From positions 1 to 36,953 of the forward strand of contig JAISMY010000009.1 of NCBI GenBank assembly GCA_031276485.1: DNA of 36,953 nt. Direction: 5' to 3'. Positions 17,263 through 24,686 of the stretch are shown piece by piece. Numbering within the stretch: position 1 is the first letter of the stretch; every line of letters starts with the position of its first letter. The notes under the pieces were generated by a model. That model made no database searches. It saw only the letters and a list, made by a program, of their open reading frames with translations, and was not told where the DNA came from. A program made the translations under genes and the position numbers. Origin of the DNA: Desulfovibrio sp. Its GTDB lineage: Bacteria > Desulfobacterota > Desulfovibrionia > Desulfovibrionales > Desulfovibrionaceae.

Positions 17263-17396
17263 GACATGCTGCCCGCCGCCGAAAAACAAAATGAGAATTA
17301 CCGCTGAAACGCCGGGGTTGTTGACCGCTCGGCGAAATTAGGTTAAGTATCAAGCACGTCCGCTCAATTACCTGAAATACCGGACGGAGGTGCATA

Positions 17397-17768
17397 GTGA
17401 GCAAGAAAATTCTTGTCGTGGACGACGAGCTCCACATCCGCATGCTGTACCGGGAAGAACTGGAAGGAGACGAGTATGCCGTCGCGCTGACGGACGGATT
17501 CACCCCGATTACGGAAGTTTTGGAAAACGAAAAACCGGACTTGGTTATTCTTGACATAAAACTGGAAGGCAACTCCTTGACCGGCTTGGATATACTACAG
17601 ATCATCCGGGCCGCGAACCCGCTCCTTCCGGTTATCCTGAGTACCTCTTACGACAGTTTTCAAAACGATCTCAAGTCTATTGCCGCCGATGCGTATGTCG
17701 TCAAATCCGTTGACCTTTCCATGCTCAAAGAGGCCATACGCCGGGTGACGGAGAAAAAAGGATCATGA
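17397..17768 (+). CDS. Single-domain response regulator (CheY-like)
   Basis: 123 residues, a receiver domain with no output domain. Acidic pocket D9/D10, phospho-acceptor D53 in VILDIKLEG, S82/T83 and K103 in YVVKS are all present, so it should be phosphorylated by a histidine kinase. It starts at a GTG with an excellent GGAGGTG eight or so bases upstream. Output must come through protein contact, as in CheY or Spo0F-type relays. No kinase or chemotaxis gene is adjacent. The sequence after the phosphosite (GNSLTGLDILQIIRAANP) is typical of receivers in Desulfovibrio-like genomes, as far as I can judge. It may share a transcript with the site-2 protease 163 bp downstream. Confidence 0.9.
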   Translation: MSKKILVVDDELHIRMLYREELEGDEYAVALTDGFTPITEVLENEKPDLVILDIKLEGNSLTGLDILQIIRAANPLLPVILSTSYDSFQNDLKSIAADAYVVKSVDLSMLKEAIRRVTEKKGS

Positions 17769-17931
17769 TGATGCCGGCGGCGCGTACCTCGTCAAACCCG
17801 CCGGTCTTTTCACCGCTTAAAGACGCCGCCCGCCGGATGCCGGCAAGATAAAGGCGCACAAGGACGCCGCCGGACGGGCGTTCCTGTGTCGGGAAAGCCC
17901 ACAGGACCGCCCGCCCTGCCCCGGATTCGTC

Positions 17932-18609
17932 ATGGTTCAGCATCTCAACACCGCGCTGCAACATTTGGCGACAGCCTTCGTGCCGGCCGTTCTGGGCATT
18001 ATGCTCCATGAAGTCGCGCACGGCTGGGCGGCGTACAAAATGGGCGACCCCACGGCCGAACGTTCCGGCTGGCTGACGCTGAACCCCTTAAAGCATATTG
18101 ATCCCCTGGGGCTCTGCGTGTTCGTTTTCACCGCGCTGGCCGCCCCGTTCACCATAGGCTGGGCCAAACCCGTACCCATACAGCCGCGGCTGTTCCGCAA
18201 TCCCCGCGCCGGGATGATCCTGGTGTCCCTGGCCGGCCCCCTGGCTAATTTCCTGACCGCCTGCCTGTGCGCCCTGGTAGTCAAGCTTGCGTTAAACCTG
18301 CTGACGGCCGATTTTCCAGGATCCGAGGCGCTGTTCTTTATTGCAGGGTCCGCGCGTGAAGGCATGTTCATCAATGTCGCCCTGGCCTGGTTCAATCTCA
18401 TGCCCGTTCCTCCCCTGGACGGCAGCCATATCCTGGCCGGGCTGCTGCCCGCCGCCGTTGCGCGCATGTACGCTTCCCTCGCCCGCTTAGGCATGGTTAT
18501 AGTCATTTTGCTGGTAGCGGCGGGTCTCCTGCGCCGGGTGCTTGTTCCCCTGATGATCGTGAGCATTGAGTTCATTGATGCGCTGTTCAACCTCGGACAA
18601 CGGATGTAG
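17932..18609 (+). CDS. Site-2 protease family (M50) membrane metalloprotease
   Basis: 225 residues with about five or six membrane segments. The zinc motif HEVAH is at 26-30 in the first segment, and the second metal-binding motif NLMPVPPLDGSH, with D163, lies in a later segment. There is no PDZ domain, so it belongs to the short M50B forms rather than RseP. Such enzymes cut transmembrane segments of anti-sigma factors or clear signal-peptide remnants; the substrate is unknown. The ATG at 17932 has only a weak ribosome site. It is followed by trpS 82 bp downstream on the same strand, a pairing I recall from Desulfovibrio-type genomes. Confidence 0.93.
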   Translation: MVQHLNTALQHLATAFVPAVLGIMLHEVAHGWAAYKMGDPTAERSGWLTLNPLKHIDPLGLCVFVFTALAAPFTIGWAKPVPIQPRLFRNPRAGMILVSLAGPLANFLTACLCALVVKLALNLLTADFPGSEALFFIAGSAREGMFINVALAWFNLMPVPPLDGSHILAGLLPAAVARMYASLARLGMVIVILLVAAGLLRRVLVPLMIVSIEFIDALFNLGQRM

Positions 18610-18691
18610 CGCCGGGTCCGGAAGCAATGTAATTCCGCTGCCGAAGCAACCGTACCTGAGCGGTTGATTCGGAGGAAAACAAGGAGGCGGC

Positions 18692-19705
18692 ATGGCGCTT
18701 GATGCAGCCGGCATCAACAAGGATGCGGAAACGCGGACGCTTTCCGGCATGCGCCCCACCGGCGCGCTGCACATAGGCCACTACTTCGGCGCGGTGAAGA
18801 ACTGGCTGGAACTGCAGGCAAACATGCGCTGCTTTTTCTTTGTGGCGGACTGGCACGCCCTGACCAGCGAATACGAGGATCCCCGGCGCATAGGCGCCTT
18901 TATTCCGGAAATGGTCAAAGACTGGCTGGCAGCAGGACTTGACCCGGAACGCTGCGTAATCTTCCGACAGTCGGCAGTCAAGGAAACTGCGGAATTGTCG
19001 CTGATACTGTCCATGCTTACCCCTGTGAGCTGGCTGGAGCGCTGCCCGACTTACAAAGAACAGATACAGCAACTGAGCCACAAGGATTTGGGCACCTACG
19101 GCTTTCTGGGCTACCCGGTGCTGATGACGGCGGACATCATTATGTACCGGCCGCGCTGGGTTCCGGTCGGGCAGGATCAGTTGCCGCACCTTGAACTTTC
19201 ACGCGAAATCGCCCGCCGTTTCAACAACTTTTACGGATTGTTCTTCCCCGAGCCGGAAGCCCGCCTGACGACTCAGCCCAAATGCCCCGGGCTGGACGGA
19301 CGCAAGATGTCCAAAAGCTACAACAACGGCATCCTGTTGAGCGAGAGTATGGCCGAAATAAGCCCGAAAATCCGGGAAATGCTCACGGACACGGCCAGAA
19401 TGCGCCGCAGCGACCCCGGCAACCCGGAACGCTGTAATCTTTTCCCCTACCACGCGCTGTTGAGCGCTGCCGATACCCAGGCGGAAATCCGCGCGGGCTG
19501 CCTTTCGGCGTCCATGGGCTGCGTGGACTGCAAGGCTCTGCTGCTCAAAAGCCTGGAACGCTTTCTCGCCCCCATGCGTGAACGGCGCGCCCGCCTGGAC
19601 GCCCGGCCGGGCCTGGTTGAAGAAGTGCTCGCCGCCGGCAATGAAAAAGCCCGCGCCGAGGCCCGCAAAACTATGGAAGGCGTCCGTTCGCTTACCGGTT
19701 TCTGA
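18692..19705 (+). CDS. trpS: Tryptophanyl-tRNA synthetase
   Basis: 337 residues, normal for the bacterial class Ic enzyme. It charges tRNA-Trp with tryptophan using ATP. HIGH-type motif TGALHIGH is at 23-30 and KMSKS at 205-209. The tryptophan pocket region YPVLMTADIIMYRP and VGQDQ are present. AAGGAGG lies a few bases before the ATG. The C-terminus reads ARKTMEGVRSLTGF. An eroded copy of the last 57 bases lies just after the stop codon and is described separately. The cognate tRNA-Trp gene is also in this window, about 10 kb away. Confidence 0.98.
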   Translation: MALDAAGINKDAETRTLSGMRPTGALHIGHYFGAVKNWLELQANMRCFFFVADWHALTSEYEDPRRIGAFIPEMVKDWLAAGLDPERCVIFRQSAVKETAELSLILSMLTPVSWLERCPTYKEQIQQLSHKDLGTYGFLGYPVLMTADIIMYRPRWVPVGQDQLPHLELSREIARRFNNFYGLFFPEPEARLTTQPKCPGLDGRKMSKSYNNGILLSESMAEISPKIREMLTDTARMRRSDPGNPERCNLFPYHALLSAADTQAEIRAGCLSASMGCVDCKALLLKSLERFLAPMRERRARLDARPGLVEEVLAAGNEKARAEARKTMEGVRSLTGF

Positions 19706-19766
19706 TCCAGGCAATGACAAAGTCCGCGCGAAATCCGCAAAACCATGCCAGGCGTCCGTCCGCTTA
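19638..19766 (+). repeat. Tandem duplication of the trpS 3' end
   Basis: Bases 19638-19694 (inside trpS) and 19711-19766 (after its stop) align over 57 positions with about ten differences and one gap, for example GCAATGA-AAAG/GCAATGACAAAG and AGGCGTCCGTTCGCTTA/AGGCGTCCGTCCGCTTA. The offset is 73 bp. It is an old local duplication, and only the first copy is coding. Confidence 0.75.
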
Positions 19767-19927
19767 GGAATTGTTCATTAATTACCCTGACATTTACACG
19801 GCCGGATCCCATAATTCCACTCTGGAGCGCAAACAGCGCACTCCGCATAAAAGACATGTCCCCCCTGTTGGGCAATGCTTATCCGGTGAAGCAATAGGAT
19901 CTCAGGCAAGCAATATCTTGCGCCCAC

Positions 19928-19951
19928 CGCCGGCTTGGGGAGGCGCCGGCG
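19928..19951 (-). terminator. GC hairpin just after secG
   Basis: CGCCGGC and GCCGGCG form a perfect 7-bp stem around ten bases, three bases past the secG stop codon on the minus strand. There is no T-run, so its efficiency as a terminator is uncertain. Confidence 0.4.
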
Positions 19952-19954
19952 TCC

Positions 19955-20530
19955 CTACTTCTGCCCGCGCGACGAAGCGCCGGGCTTTCGCCCGCCCGCC
20001 TTGCCCCCCTGATTCGGGGAGGGCGCCGCGGTAGACGCCGCAGGGGCTGCGGGTGGCGCATCCGAGGCCGTTGAAGACGCAGCCGGGGCCGCGGGTGGAG
20101 CAGCCGGGGTCCCGGAAGACGCTTCCGGGGCGGCAGAGGCAGGTGACGCGGGAGGCGCGCCGGGGGTTGCCGGCGCCTCGGCCGGGGATGCGGAGGGCTC
20201 CGCCGGTGATGCCGGAGTTCCGGTCGGCGCGGCTGGGGATTCCGGTTTCGGCGGTGCGGAGGGATCGTTGACCTCAATGTCGATGATGGTTGATTCCTTG
20301 TTCATTTTGGCCGACGACAGGATATTGTAGCCCAGGGACGTGCCGAGAAACGTCAGCGCGGCAACGGTCGTGAGCTTTACCAGGATGCCGCCTGCGCCCG
20401 TGCTGCCGAACAGGGAAGAGGAGCCGCCGCCGAAAATCACCCCCATGCCTTCTTTGCCCGATTGCAGCAGAACCAGCAGAACCAGCACAATGCAGGCGAT
20501 GATGTGCAGGGTCAGAACGGTATTTTCCAA
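19955..20530 (-). CDS. secG: Preprotein translocase subunit SecG with a long Ala/Pro-rich tail
   Basis: 191 residues from a TTG start at 20528-20530 (ENTVLTLHIIACIVL) with GGAGG seven bases upstream; the ORF-track ATG lies upstream of this site and is unlikely. Two membrane segments (LTLHIIACIVLVLLVLLQSG and KLTTVAALTFLGTSLGYNIL) flank the SecG loop GKEGMGVIFGGGSSSLFGSTG. SecG assists SecYE during preprotein movement. Residues from about 90 to the end are almost wholly Ala, Pro, Ser and Gly, roughly doubling the usual length. In E. coli SecG both ends face the periplasm, so the tail would too. It follows tpiA by 136 bp; tpiA-secG is a common pairing. Confidence 0.92.
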   Translation of the reverse strand: MENTVLTLHIIACIVLVLLVLLQSGKEGMGVIFGGGSSSLFGSTGAGGILVKLTTVAALTFLGTSLGYNILSSAKMNKESTIIDIEVNDPSAPPKPESPAAPTGTPASPAEPSASPAEAPATPGAPPASPASAAPEASSGTPAAPPAAPAASSTASDAPPAAPAASTAAPSPNQGGKAGGRKPGASSRGQK

Positions 20531-20666
20531 GAGGTTGCCTCCGGTGCTTCCATGGAATATTGCCCGCGCTTCGGCGGCGCGGCAGGACAAGCGCAACCGG
20601 CGCGGAAGCCCGCGCGTCCGGCCCGGACGCGTACGCCGGCAGCGTCCGGCGGAGAAGCCGGCCGGT

Positions 20667-21431
20667 TCAGTCGCTCACGCCGGCCAGGGCGATGCGCGCG
20701 AATGTTTCGGCCTGCAAAGAAGCACCGCCTACCAAGACTCCGTCGACATTGTCAAGGTTTATAATTTCTTCAGCGTTGCCGGCTTTGACGCTGCCGCCGT
20801 ATAGAATGCGCATTGCGCCTCCTCCGGAGGTGAAGCGTTTCCGCAGAAAGGCGCGGATCAGGGCGTGAGCTTCGAGGATTTCCACAGGCCCGGCCACGCG
20901 ACCCGTACCGATGGCCCAAACGGGCTCGTAGGCGATGCTCAGTCTTTCCGCCGCAATATCGTCCTGCACGCCGGAGAGTCCCTCCGCGAGCTGCCGTTCC
21001 AGCACGGGGCGCAGCATGCCGCCGTCGCGTTCTTTGAGGGTTTCCCCGATGCAGAGCGTCGTATCCAGGCCGGAGTTCAAGGCAAAAGCGCATTTTTTGC
21101 CGATGAAGGCGTCGCTTTCGCCCAGCAGGGCGCGGCGTTCGGAGTGCCCGACGAGTACCTGGGAGCAGGCGCAGTCCAAAAGCATGCCCGGAGAAATTTC
21201 TCCGGTAAAGGCGCCTTCGGAGGCCGGGTAGCAGTTCTGTCCGCCCAGGCGCAGACGCGCGCCCGGCCCCAGCGCTTCGGCGCAGGCCGCCAGCGCCGTG
21301 AACGGGGCAAAAAGCACCGCCTCCCGGTCGGCCGGCAACCAGGCGAGCCTGCTTTCGATCCCGCGCGCGCAGTCAGCGGCTTCACCACGCGTTTTGAACA
21401 TCTTCCAGTTGGCCGCCATGAGCATTTTCAT
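20667..21431 (-). CDS. tpiA: Triosephosphate isomerase
   Basis: 254 residues, normal length. It interconverts dihydroxyacetone phosphate and glyceraldehyde-3-phosphate. Catalytic residues are visible: N8 and K10 in AANWKMF, H96 in VGHSERR and E169 in AYEPVWAIGTG. The phosphate-binding loops LYGGSVKAGNAEEI and DGVLVGGASL follow. The ATG at 21429-21431 sits in CAAAGGAATTTTTGATGA, the end of the dispersed repeat, which therefore supplies its ribosome site; the much longer ORF-track start is not credible. It leads secG on the same strand. A terminator at 21494-21521 separates it from rubrerythrin upstream. Confidence 0.97.
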   Translation of the reverse strand: MKMLMAANWKMFKTRGEAADCARGIESRLAWLPADREAVLFAPFTALAACAEALGPGARLRLGGQNCYPASEGAFTGEISPGMLLDCACSQVLVGHSERRALLGESDAFIGKKCAFALNSGLDTTLCIGETLKERDGGMLRPVLERQLAEGLSGVQDDIAAERLSIAYEPVWAIGTGRVAGPVEILEAHALIRAFLRKRFTSGGGAMRILYGGSVKAGNAEEIINLDNVDGVLVGGASLQAETFARIALAGVSD

Positions 21432-21488
21432 CAAAAATTCCTTTGCGGGAATCTCCCTGAAGGGAAAGGTTTCAGACCATAAAGGAAG
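21429..21488 (-). repeat. Dispersed palindromic repeat at the tpiA start
   Basis: CATCAAAAATTCCTTT (read from the plus strand) is joined head-on to an opposite-facing part, GGGAATCTCCCTGAAGGG, then GTTTCAGACCATAAAGGAA. It is a hybrid of two facing copies. The minus-facing end forms the tpiA Shine-Dalgarno and start codon. Confidence 0.7.
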
Positions 21489-21493
21489 CTTCG

Positions 21494-21521
21494 CTGAAAA
21501 AGCGGGGGCTGGGAAGCCCCC
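21494..21521 (-). terminator. Rho-independent terminator of rubrerythrin
   Basis: On the minus strand GGGGGCT-TCCC-AGCCCCC is followed by GCTTTTTC. It lies about 25 bases after the rubrerythrin stop codon and before tpiA. Confidence 0.75.
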
Positions 21522-21546
21522 GGCGAGTAAACCGTCGCGTCCGGGC

Positions 21547-22041
21547 TCAGGCGACTTTATAGAACGCCTTGGCGGCGGCGCCGCATACGGGACAGTCGGC
21601 GTCACTCGGGCCTTCATGCGTGTACCCGCAAACGGCGCAGACGTAATAGTCCGTTGCGGCCGGTTTGCCCGCGGCTTCCACGGCCTTCCGGTACAGTTTG
21701 GAGTGCGCTTCTTCCACGGCTCCGACCCAGGAAAAATATTTTGCCTCCTTGCCCGCATTCTCGCTTTCCGCTTCCTTGATCATTTCCGGGTACATTTTGG
21801 TGAACTCGAAGATTTCACCCGATTCCGCGTCCTGCAAATTTTCCAGCGTGCTGCCGACTTTCCCGGCATTGCGCAAATGCGCATGGGCGTGGATGGTTTC
21901 GGCTTCGGCAACGGCGCGGAACAGCTTGGCGACCTGAGGCAGACCTTCGTCATCGGCCTGCTTGGCAAAGGCCAGATATTTACGGTTGGCCTGGGACTCG
22001 CCGGCAAAAGCCGCCAGCAGATTTTCTTTAGTCTTGGACAT
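21547..22041 (-). CDS. rbr: Rubrerythrin
   Basis: 164 residues. It reduces hydrogen peroxide in anaerobes through a diiron centre. The N-terminal four-helix domain carries the two EX(n)EXXH-type sites: ESQANRKY at about 15-22, EAETIHAHAH near 46-55, and EEAHSKLYRKA near 109-119. The C-terminal rubredoxin-like domain has two Cys pairs, CAVCGYTH and CPVCGA, for the Fe(SCys)4 centre. The length is a little below the classical 191 residues, as in short rubrerythrins. AGGAGA precedes the ATG. It has its own terminator and a likely promoter at 22136-22163, so it is probably monocistronic. Confidence 0.95.
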   Translation of the reverse strand: MSKTKENLLAAFAGESQANRKYLAFAKQADDEGLPQVAKLFRAVAEAETIHAHAHLRNAGKVGSTLENLQDAESGEIFEFTKMYPEMIKEAESENAGKEAKYFSWVGAVEEAHSKLYRKAVEAAGKPAATDYYVCAVCGYTHEGPSDADCPVCGAAAKAFYKVA

Positions 22042-22115
22042 GTCGCTTTCTCCTAGTTAAAATTATCAGGAAGAATTCCTATCTAGCAATATGAAAATAA
22101 AAAGTAAAGAGGGAA

Positions 22116-22163
22116 GATAAAAATGATAACATCAGGATATAACAGGAAAATATCAGAAGTCAA
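22116..22163 (-). promoter_or_regulatory. Candidate rubrerythrin promoter and GATAA-type operator
   Basis: Minus strand TTGACT (22158-22163), a 16-bp spacer and TATATC (22136-22141) resemble a sigma-70 promoter; the -35 overlaps the stop codon of the upstream gene. Just downstream lies GTTATCATTTTTATC, which recalls the GATAAT half-sites of Fur/PerR boxes. PerR control of rubrerythrin is known in sulfate reducers, so this is a reasonable but unproved operator. The whole 100-bp stretch is markedly AT-rich. Confidence 0.4.
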
Positions 22164-22582
22164 TACATGCGGATGTAATCGTCCAGGGTTTCCGCGCTGC
22201 ATGCCTTGCTGACCCAGAAAGCTGCCGCCCAGACCATAAGGGCGGCGGCCTGCGTATCGTCAAGGCGTTTTATTTTGGCCTCAAGGGCGCTTTTGCCTGC
22301 CCCGTGCCGGATATGCACATTGTTTGTTTCGCAGGCGTCAAGCACCCTGAGCAGCAGGTATGAGCCCCGCGTCGTGTCCGGCAGCAGGCGGACATCCTTG
22401 TGCGCGTCCACGATGGTTTTCAGTTCTGCCGGAGTGAACGCGCCTTTCAGGGACATAATGGCGCGGAAGAAGGTATCCACGGCCCAAGGCAAAATAAATT
22501 CCGCTCCGGCGCTTTTAGTGCGGAAATAGTCTTTCAGCCACCGTTCCTGGTCGCTGTTTATTCTGGCTGCTACCTGAGGCAT
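22160..22582 (-). CDS. Hypothetical protein
   Basis: 140 residues from an ATG preceded by AGGGGGT. The start MPQVAARINSDQERWLKDYF could be a beta-strand plus helix like the ribbon-helix-helix fold of small repressors, but this is only a resemblance. The rest is probably helical (KSALEAKIKRLDDTQAAALMVWAAAFWV). There is no signal peptide and no clear membrane segment. Three Cys residues are not arranged as a motif. It runs into the rubrerythrin promoter region on the same strand. I do not recognise the family; regular codon use and a good ribosome site support a real gene. Confidence 0.6.
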   Translation of the reverse strand: MPQVAARINSDQERWLKDYFRTKSAGAEFILPWAVDTFFRAIMSLKGAFTPAELKTIVDAHKDVRLLPDTTRGSYLLLRVLDACETNNVHIRHGAGKSALEAKIKRLDDTQAAALMVWAAAFWVSKACSAETLDDYIRMY

Positions 22583-22630
22583 TATGACCCCCTGGGCTTG
22601 CGACTTGCTTTTCTCCCCACTTACGGGTAT

Positions 22631-22659
22631 TTGACGAATAAATCAAGAGTAAATCTAGT
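22631..22659 (+). promoter_or_regulatory. Candidate glmS promoter
   Basis: TTGACG (22631-22636), a 17-bp spacer and TCTAGT (22654-22659) match the sigma-70 pattern in 9 of 12 positions. It leaves a leader of about 105 bases before the glmS ATG. The leader contains a GCCGGGCGAAGCCGGGC-like hairpin but no feature of the Gram-positive glmS ribozyme. Confidence 0.4.
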
Positions 22660-22772
22660 GTCATGTCATTTGCAGAATATCACGGCACGGCCGCCGGGCG
22701 AAGCCGGGCGCGCCGCCGCGGGCGGCGTGAGCAAAGCGAAAGACGCGTTTTTTGCTTTTAGGGAGGAGCGCC

Positions 22773-24605
22773 ATGTGCGGCATCATCGGTTACACCGGGC
22801 ACAGGCCCGCTGTTCCCGTCATCATGGAAGGACTGCGGCGTCTGGAATACAGGGGCTATGACTCTTCCGGCGTCTGCTTCGTGCGGAACCGGGAATTGCA
22901 GGTGGTCCGGGCGGAAGGCAAACTCAACAACCTGGAAGACAAACTTGCGGATCTCGACGTCTCGCTTGCGACGGCGGGTTTGGGCCATACCCGCTGGGCA
23001 ACGCACGGCGCCCCGACGGAAAACAACGCCCATCCCCACGTATCCTTCACGCGCGACCTGGCCGTCGTGCATAACGGCATCATAGAAAATTATCAGGAAT
23101 GGAAAGATATTCTGCTGGACAAGGGCTATCGCTTTTCCTCGGAAACGGACACCGAGGTACTGGCCGACCTCATCGCGGACGAGCGGGCCGGGGGGCTGTC
23201 CCTGCTCCGGGCCTTTGCCGCCGCCCTGGAAAAAGCGAACGGCGCCTACGCCGTCGCCCTGCTCTCGACCGATGAACCCGGCACGGTTTACGCGGCGCGG
23301 CATTCGGCGCCCCTGCTCATCGGAGCGGGCGCGGGCGAATATTTCGCGGCCTCGGACATCCCCGCCTTTCTGCCCTACACCAGGAATGTGCTGTTTCTTG
23401 AGGACGGAGAAATTGCGCGCATCACGCCGTTGAGCGCGGAAGTGTTCTCCATGGCCGACCTGAAGCCCGTGCCGAAAACGCCCACCCGCATTGAATGGGA
23501 TTTGCAGGCGGCGCAGAAAGGCGGCTACAAGCACTTCATGCTCAAGGAAATTTTCGAGCAGCCGCGCGTGGTGGCCGACTGCATCGCGGGCAGGGCGGAC
23601 ACCTCGCGCAATACCGTCCGCATGCCGGAGCTGGACGGGTTCCCCGTGCCCTCGCGCCTGCGTATCGCCGCCTGCGGCACCTCATGGCATGCCGGACTGT
23701 GGGCGCAGAGCCTCATGGAAGGGTGGGCCGGCATACCGACCACTGTGGAAACGGCCTCGGAATTCCGCTACCGCAATGCCCTGCCGGTACCGGGGGAATG
23801 CCTGCTGGTCATCAGCCAGTCCGGAGAAACGGCGGATACGCTCGCGGCCCTGCGCCTGGTCAAGGAGCAGGGCATCGCAACCCTTGGCATCTGCAACGTC
23901 ATCGGCTCGTCCATAGCCCGCGAAGCGGATGCCGTCGTACTCACCCAGGCCGGCCCGGAAATCAGCGTGGCGTCCACCAAGGCCATGACCGCGCAGATGA
24001 CCGTACTCATGCTCACGGCCCTGTACTGGGGCCGGAAACGGGGATTGCCCGGCGGGGAAACCCGGGCGCGGGCCCTGGCCGGGTTGTCGGATATCCCGGC
24101 CCGGCTCACGGGCCTGCTCCCCACGCTTGAAGCCGAAGCCGCCGGTCTGGCCGCGCGTTTTGCCGCCTCCAAAAGCATGTTCTTCCTGGGGCGCGGGCAA
24201 TCCTTCCCTCTGGCGCTGGAGGGCGCGCTCAAGGTCAAGGAGCTTTCCTACATACACGCCGAAGGCTACGCGTCGGGAGAAATGAAACACGGTCCCATCG
24301 CCCTGATTGATCCGTGTTTCCCCTCCTTCTTCCTTATGCCTCACGACGCGCATTTCGCCAAGACCATGTCCAACCTGGAAGAAGTGGCGGCGCGCAAGGG
24401 CCCCGTCGTCGCCCTGACCAACCCGCCCAAAGACGGCATGGAACTGCGCGCGGGCGAAAGCTGGCTGCTGCCCGAGGCATGGGGGCCGCTGTGCGCTTTT
24501 TTCATGCTGCCCGCCCTGCAGTTGTTCAGCTATAAAGCCGCCGCTTTTCTGGGCAAGGATGTGGACCAGCCCCGCAACCTGGCGAAAAGCGTTACCGTGG
24601 AATAA
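22773..24605 (+). CDS. glmS: Glutamine-fructose-6-phosphate aminotransferase (isomerizing)
   Basis: 610 residues from the ATG of MCGIIGYTG at 22773, right after GGAGGAG; the ORF-track start is seven codons too early. It makes glucosamine-6-phosphate from fructose-6-phosphate and glutamine, the entry to peptidoglycan and LPS amino sugars. C2 is the glutaminase nucleophile after Met removal, with HTRWATHG and DTEVLADL as glutamine-site motifs. Two SIS domains follow at about 285-600: ACGTSWHAG, SQSGETADTLAAL and LGRGQSFPLALEGALKLKE-type sequences bind the sugar. The C-terminus NLAKSVTVE is the conserved channel tail. A likely promoter lies at 22631-22659. Confidence 0.97.
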   Translation: MCGIIGYTGHRPAVPVIMEGLRRLEYRGYDSSGVCFVRNRELQVVRAEGKLNNLEDKLADLDVSLATAGLGHTRWATHGAPTENNAHPHVSFTRDLAVVHNGIIENYQEWKDILLDKGYRFSSETDTEVLADLIADERAGGLSLLRAFAAALEKANGAYAVALLSTDEPGTVYAARHSAPLLIGAGAGEYFAASDIPAFLPYTRNVLFLEDGEIARITPLSAEVFSMADLKPVPKTPTRIEWDLQAAQKGGYKHFMLKEIFEQPRVVADCIAGRADTSRNTVRMPELDGFPVPSRLRIAACGTSWHAGLWAQSLMEGWAGIPTTVETASEFRYRNALPVPGECLLVISQSGETADTLAALRLVKEQGIATLGICNVIGSSIAREADAVVLTQAGPEISVASTKAMTAQMTVLMLTALYWGRKRGLPGGETRARALAGLSDIPARLTGLLPTLEAEAAGLAARFAASKSMFFLGRGQSFPLALEGALKVKELSYIHAEGYASGEMKHGPIALIDPCFPSFFLMPHDAHFAKTMSNLEEVAARKGPVVALTNPPKDGMELRAGESWLLPEAWGPLCAFFMLPALQLFSYKAAAFLGKDVDQPRNLAKSVTVE

Positions 24606-24686
24606 TGCCCGCGTCGTACCGGCGTTGCGGGCCGCGCATCGACAAACCCACACGCCGCGCACCCGGAGGCGCGGCGCGGGATCGTT

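Noticed and set aside
17102-17341. ORF through the GC-rich tandem repeats
   Set aside because: The peptide only repeats the 25-bp unit and its start belongs to the dispersed repeat; no evidence for a protein.
22660-22772. glmS ribozyme or riboswitch in the glmS leader
   Set aside because: The ribozyme is known from Gram-positive bacteria, and its conserved core is not visible here.
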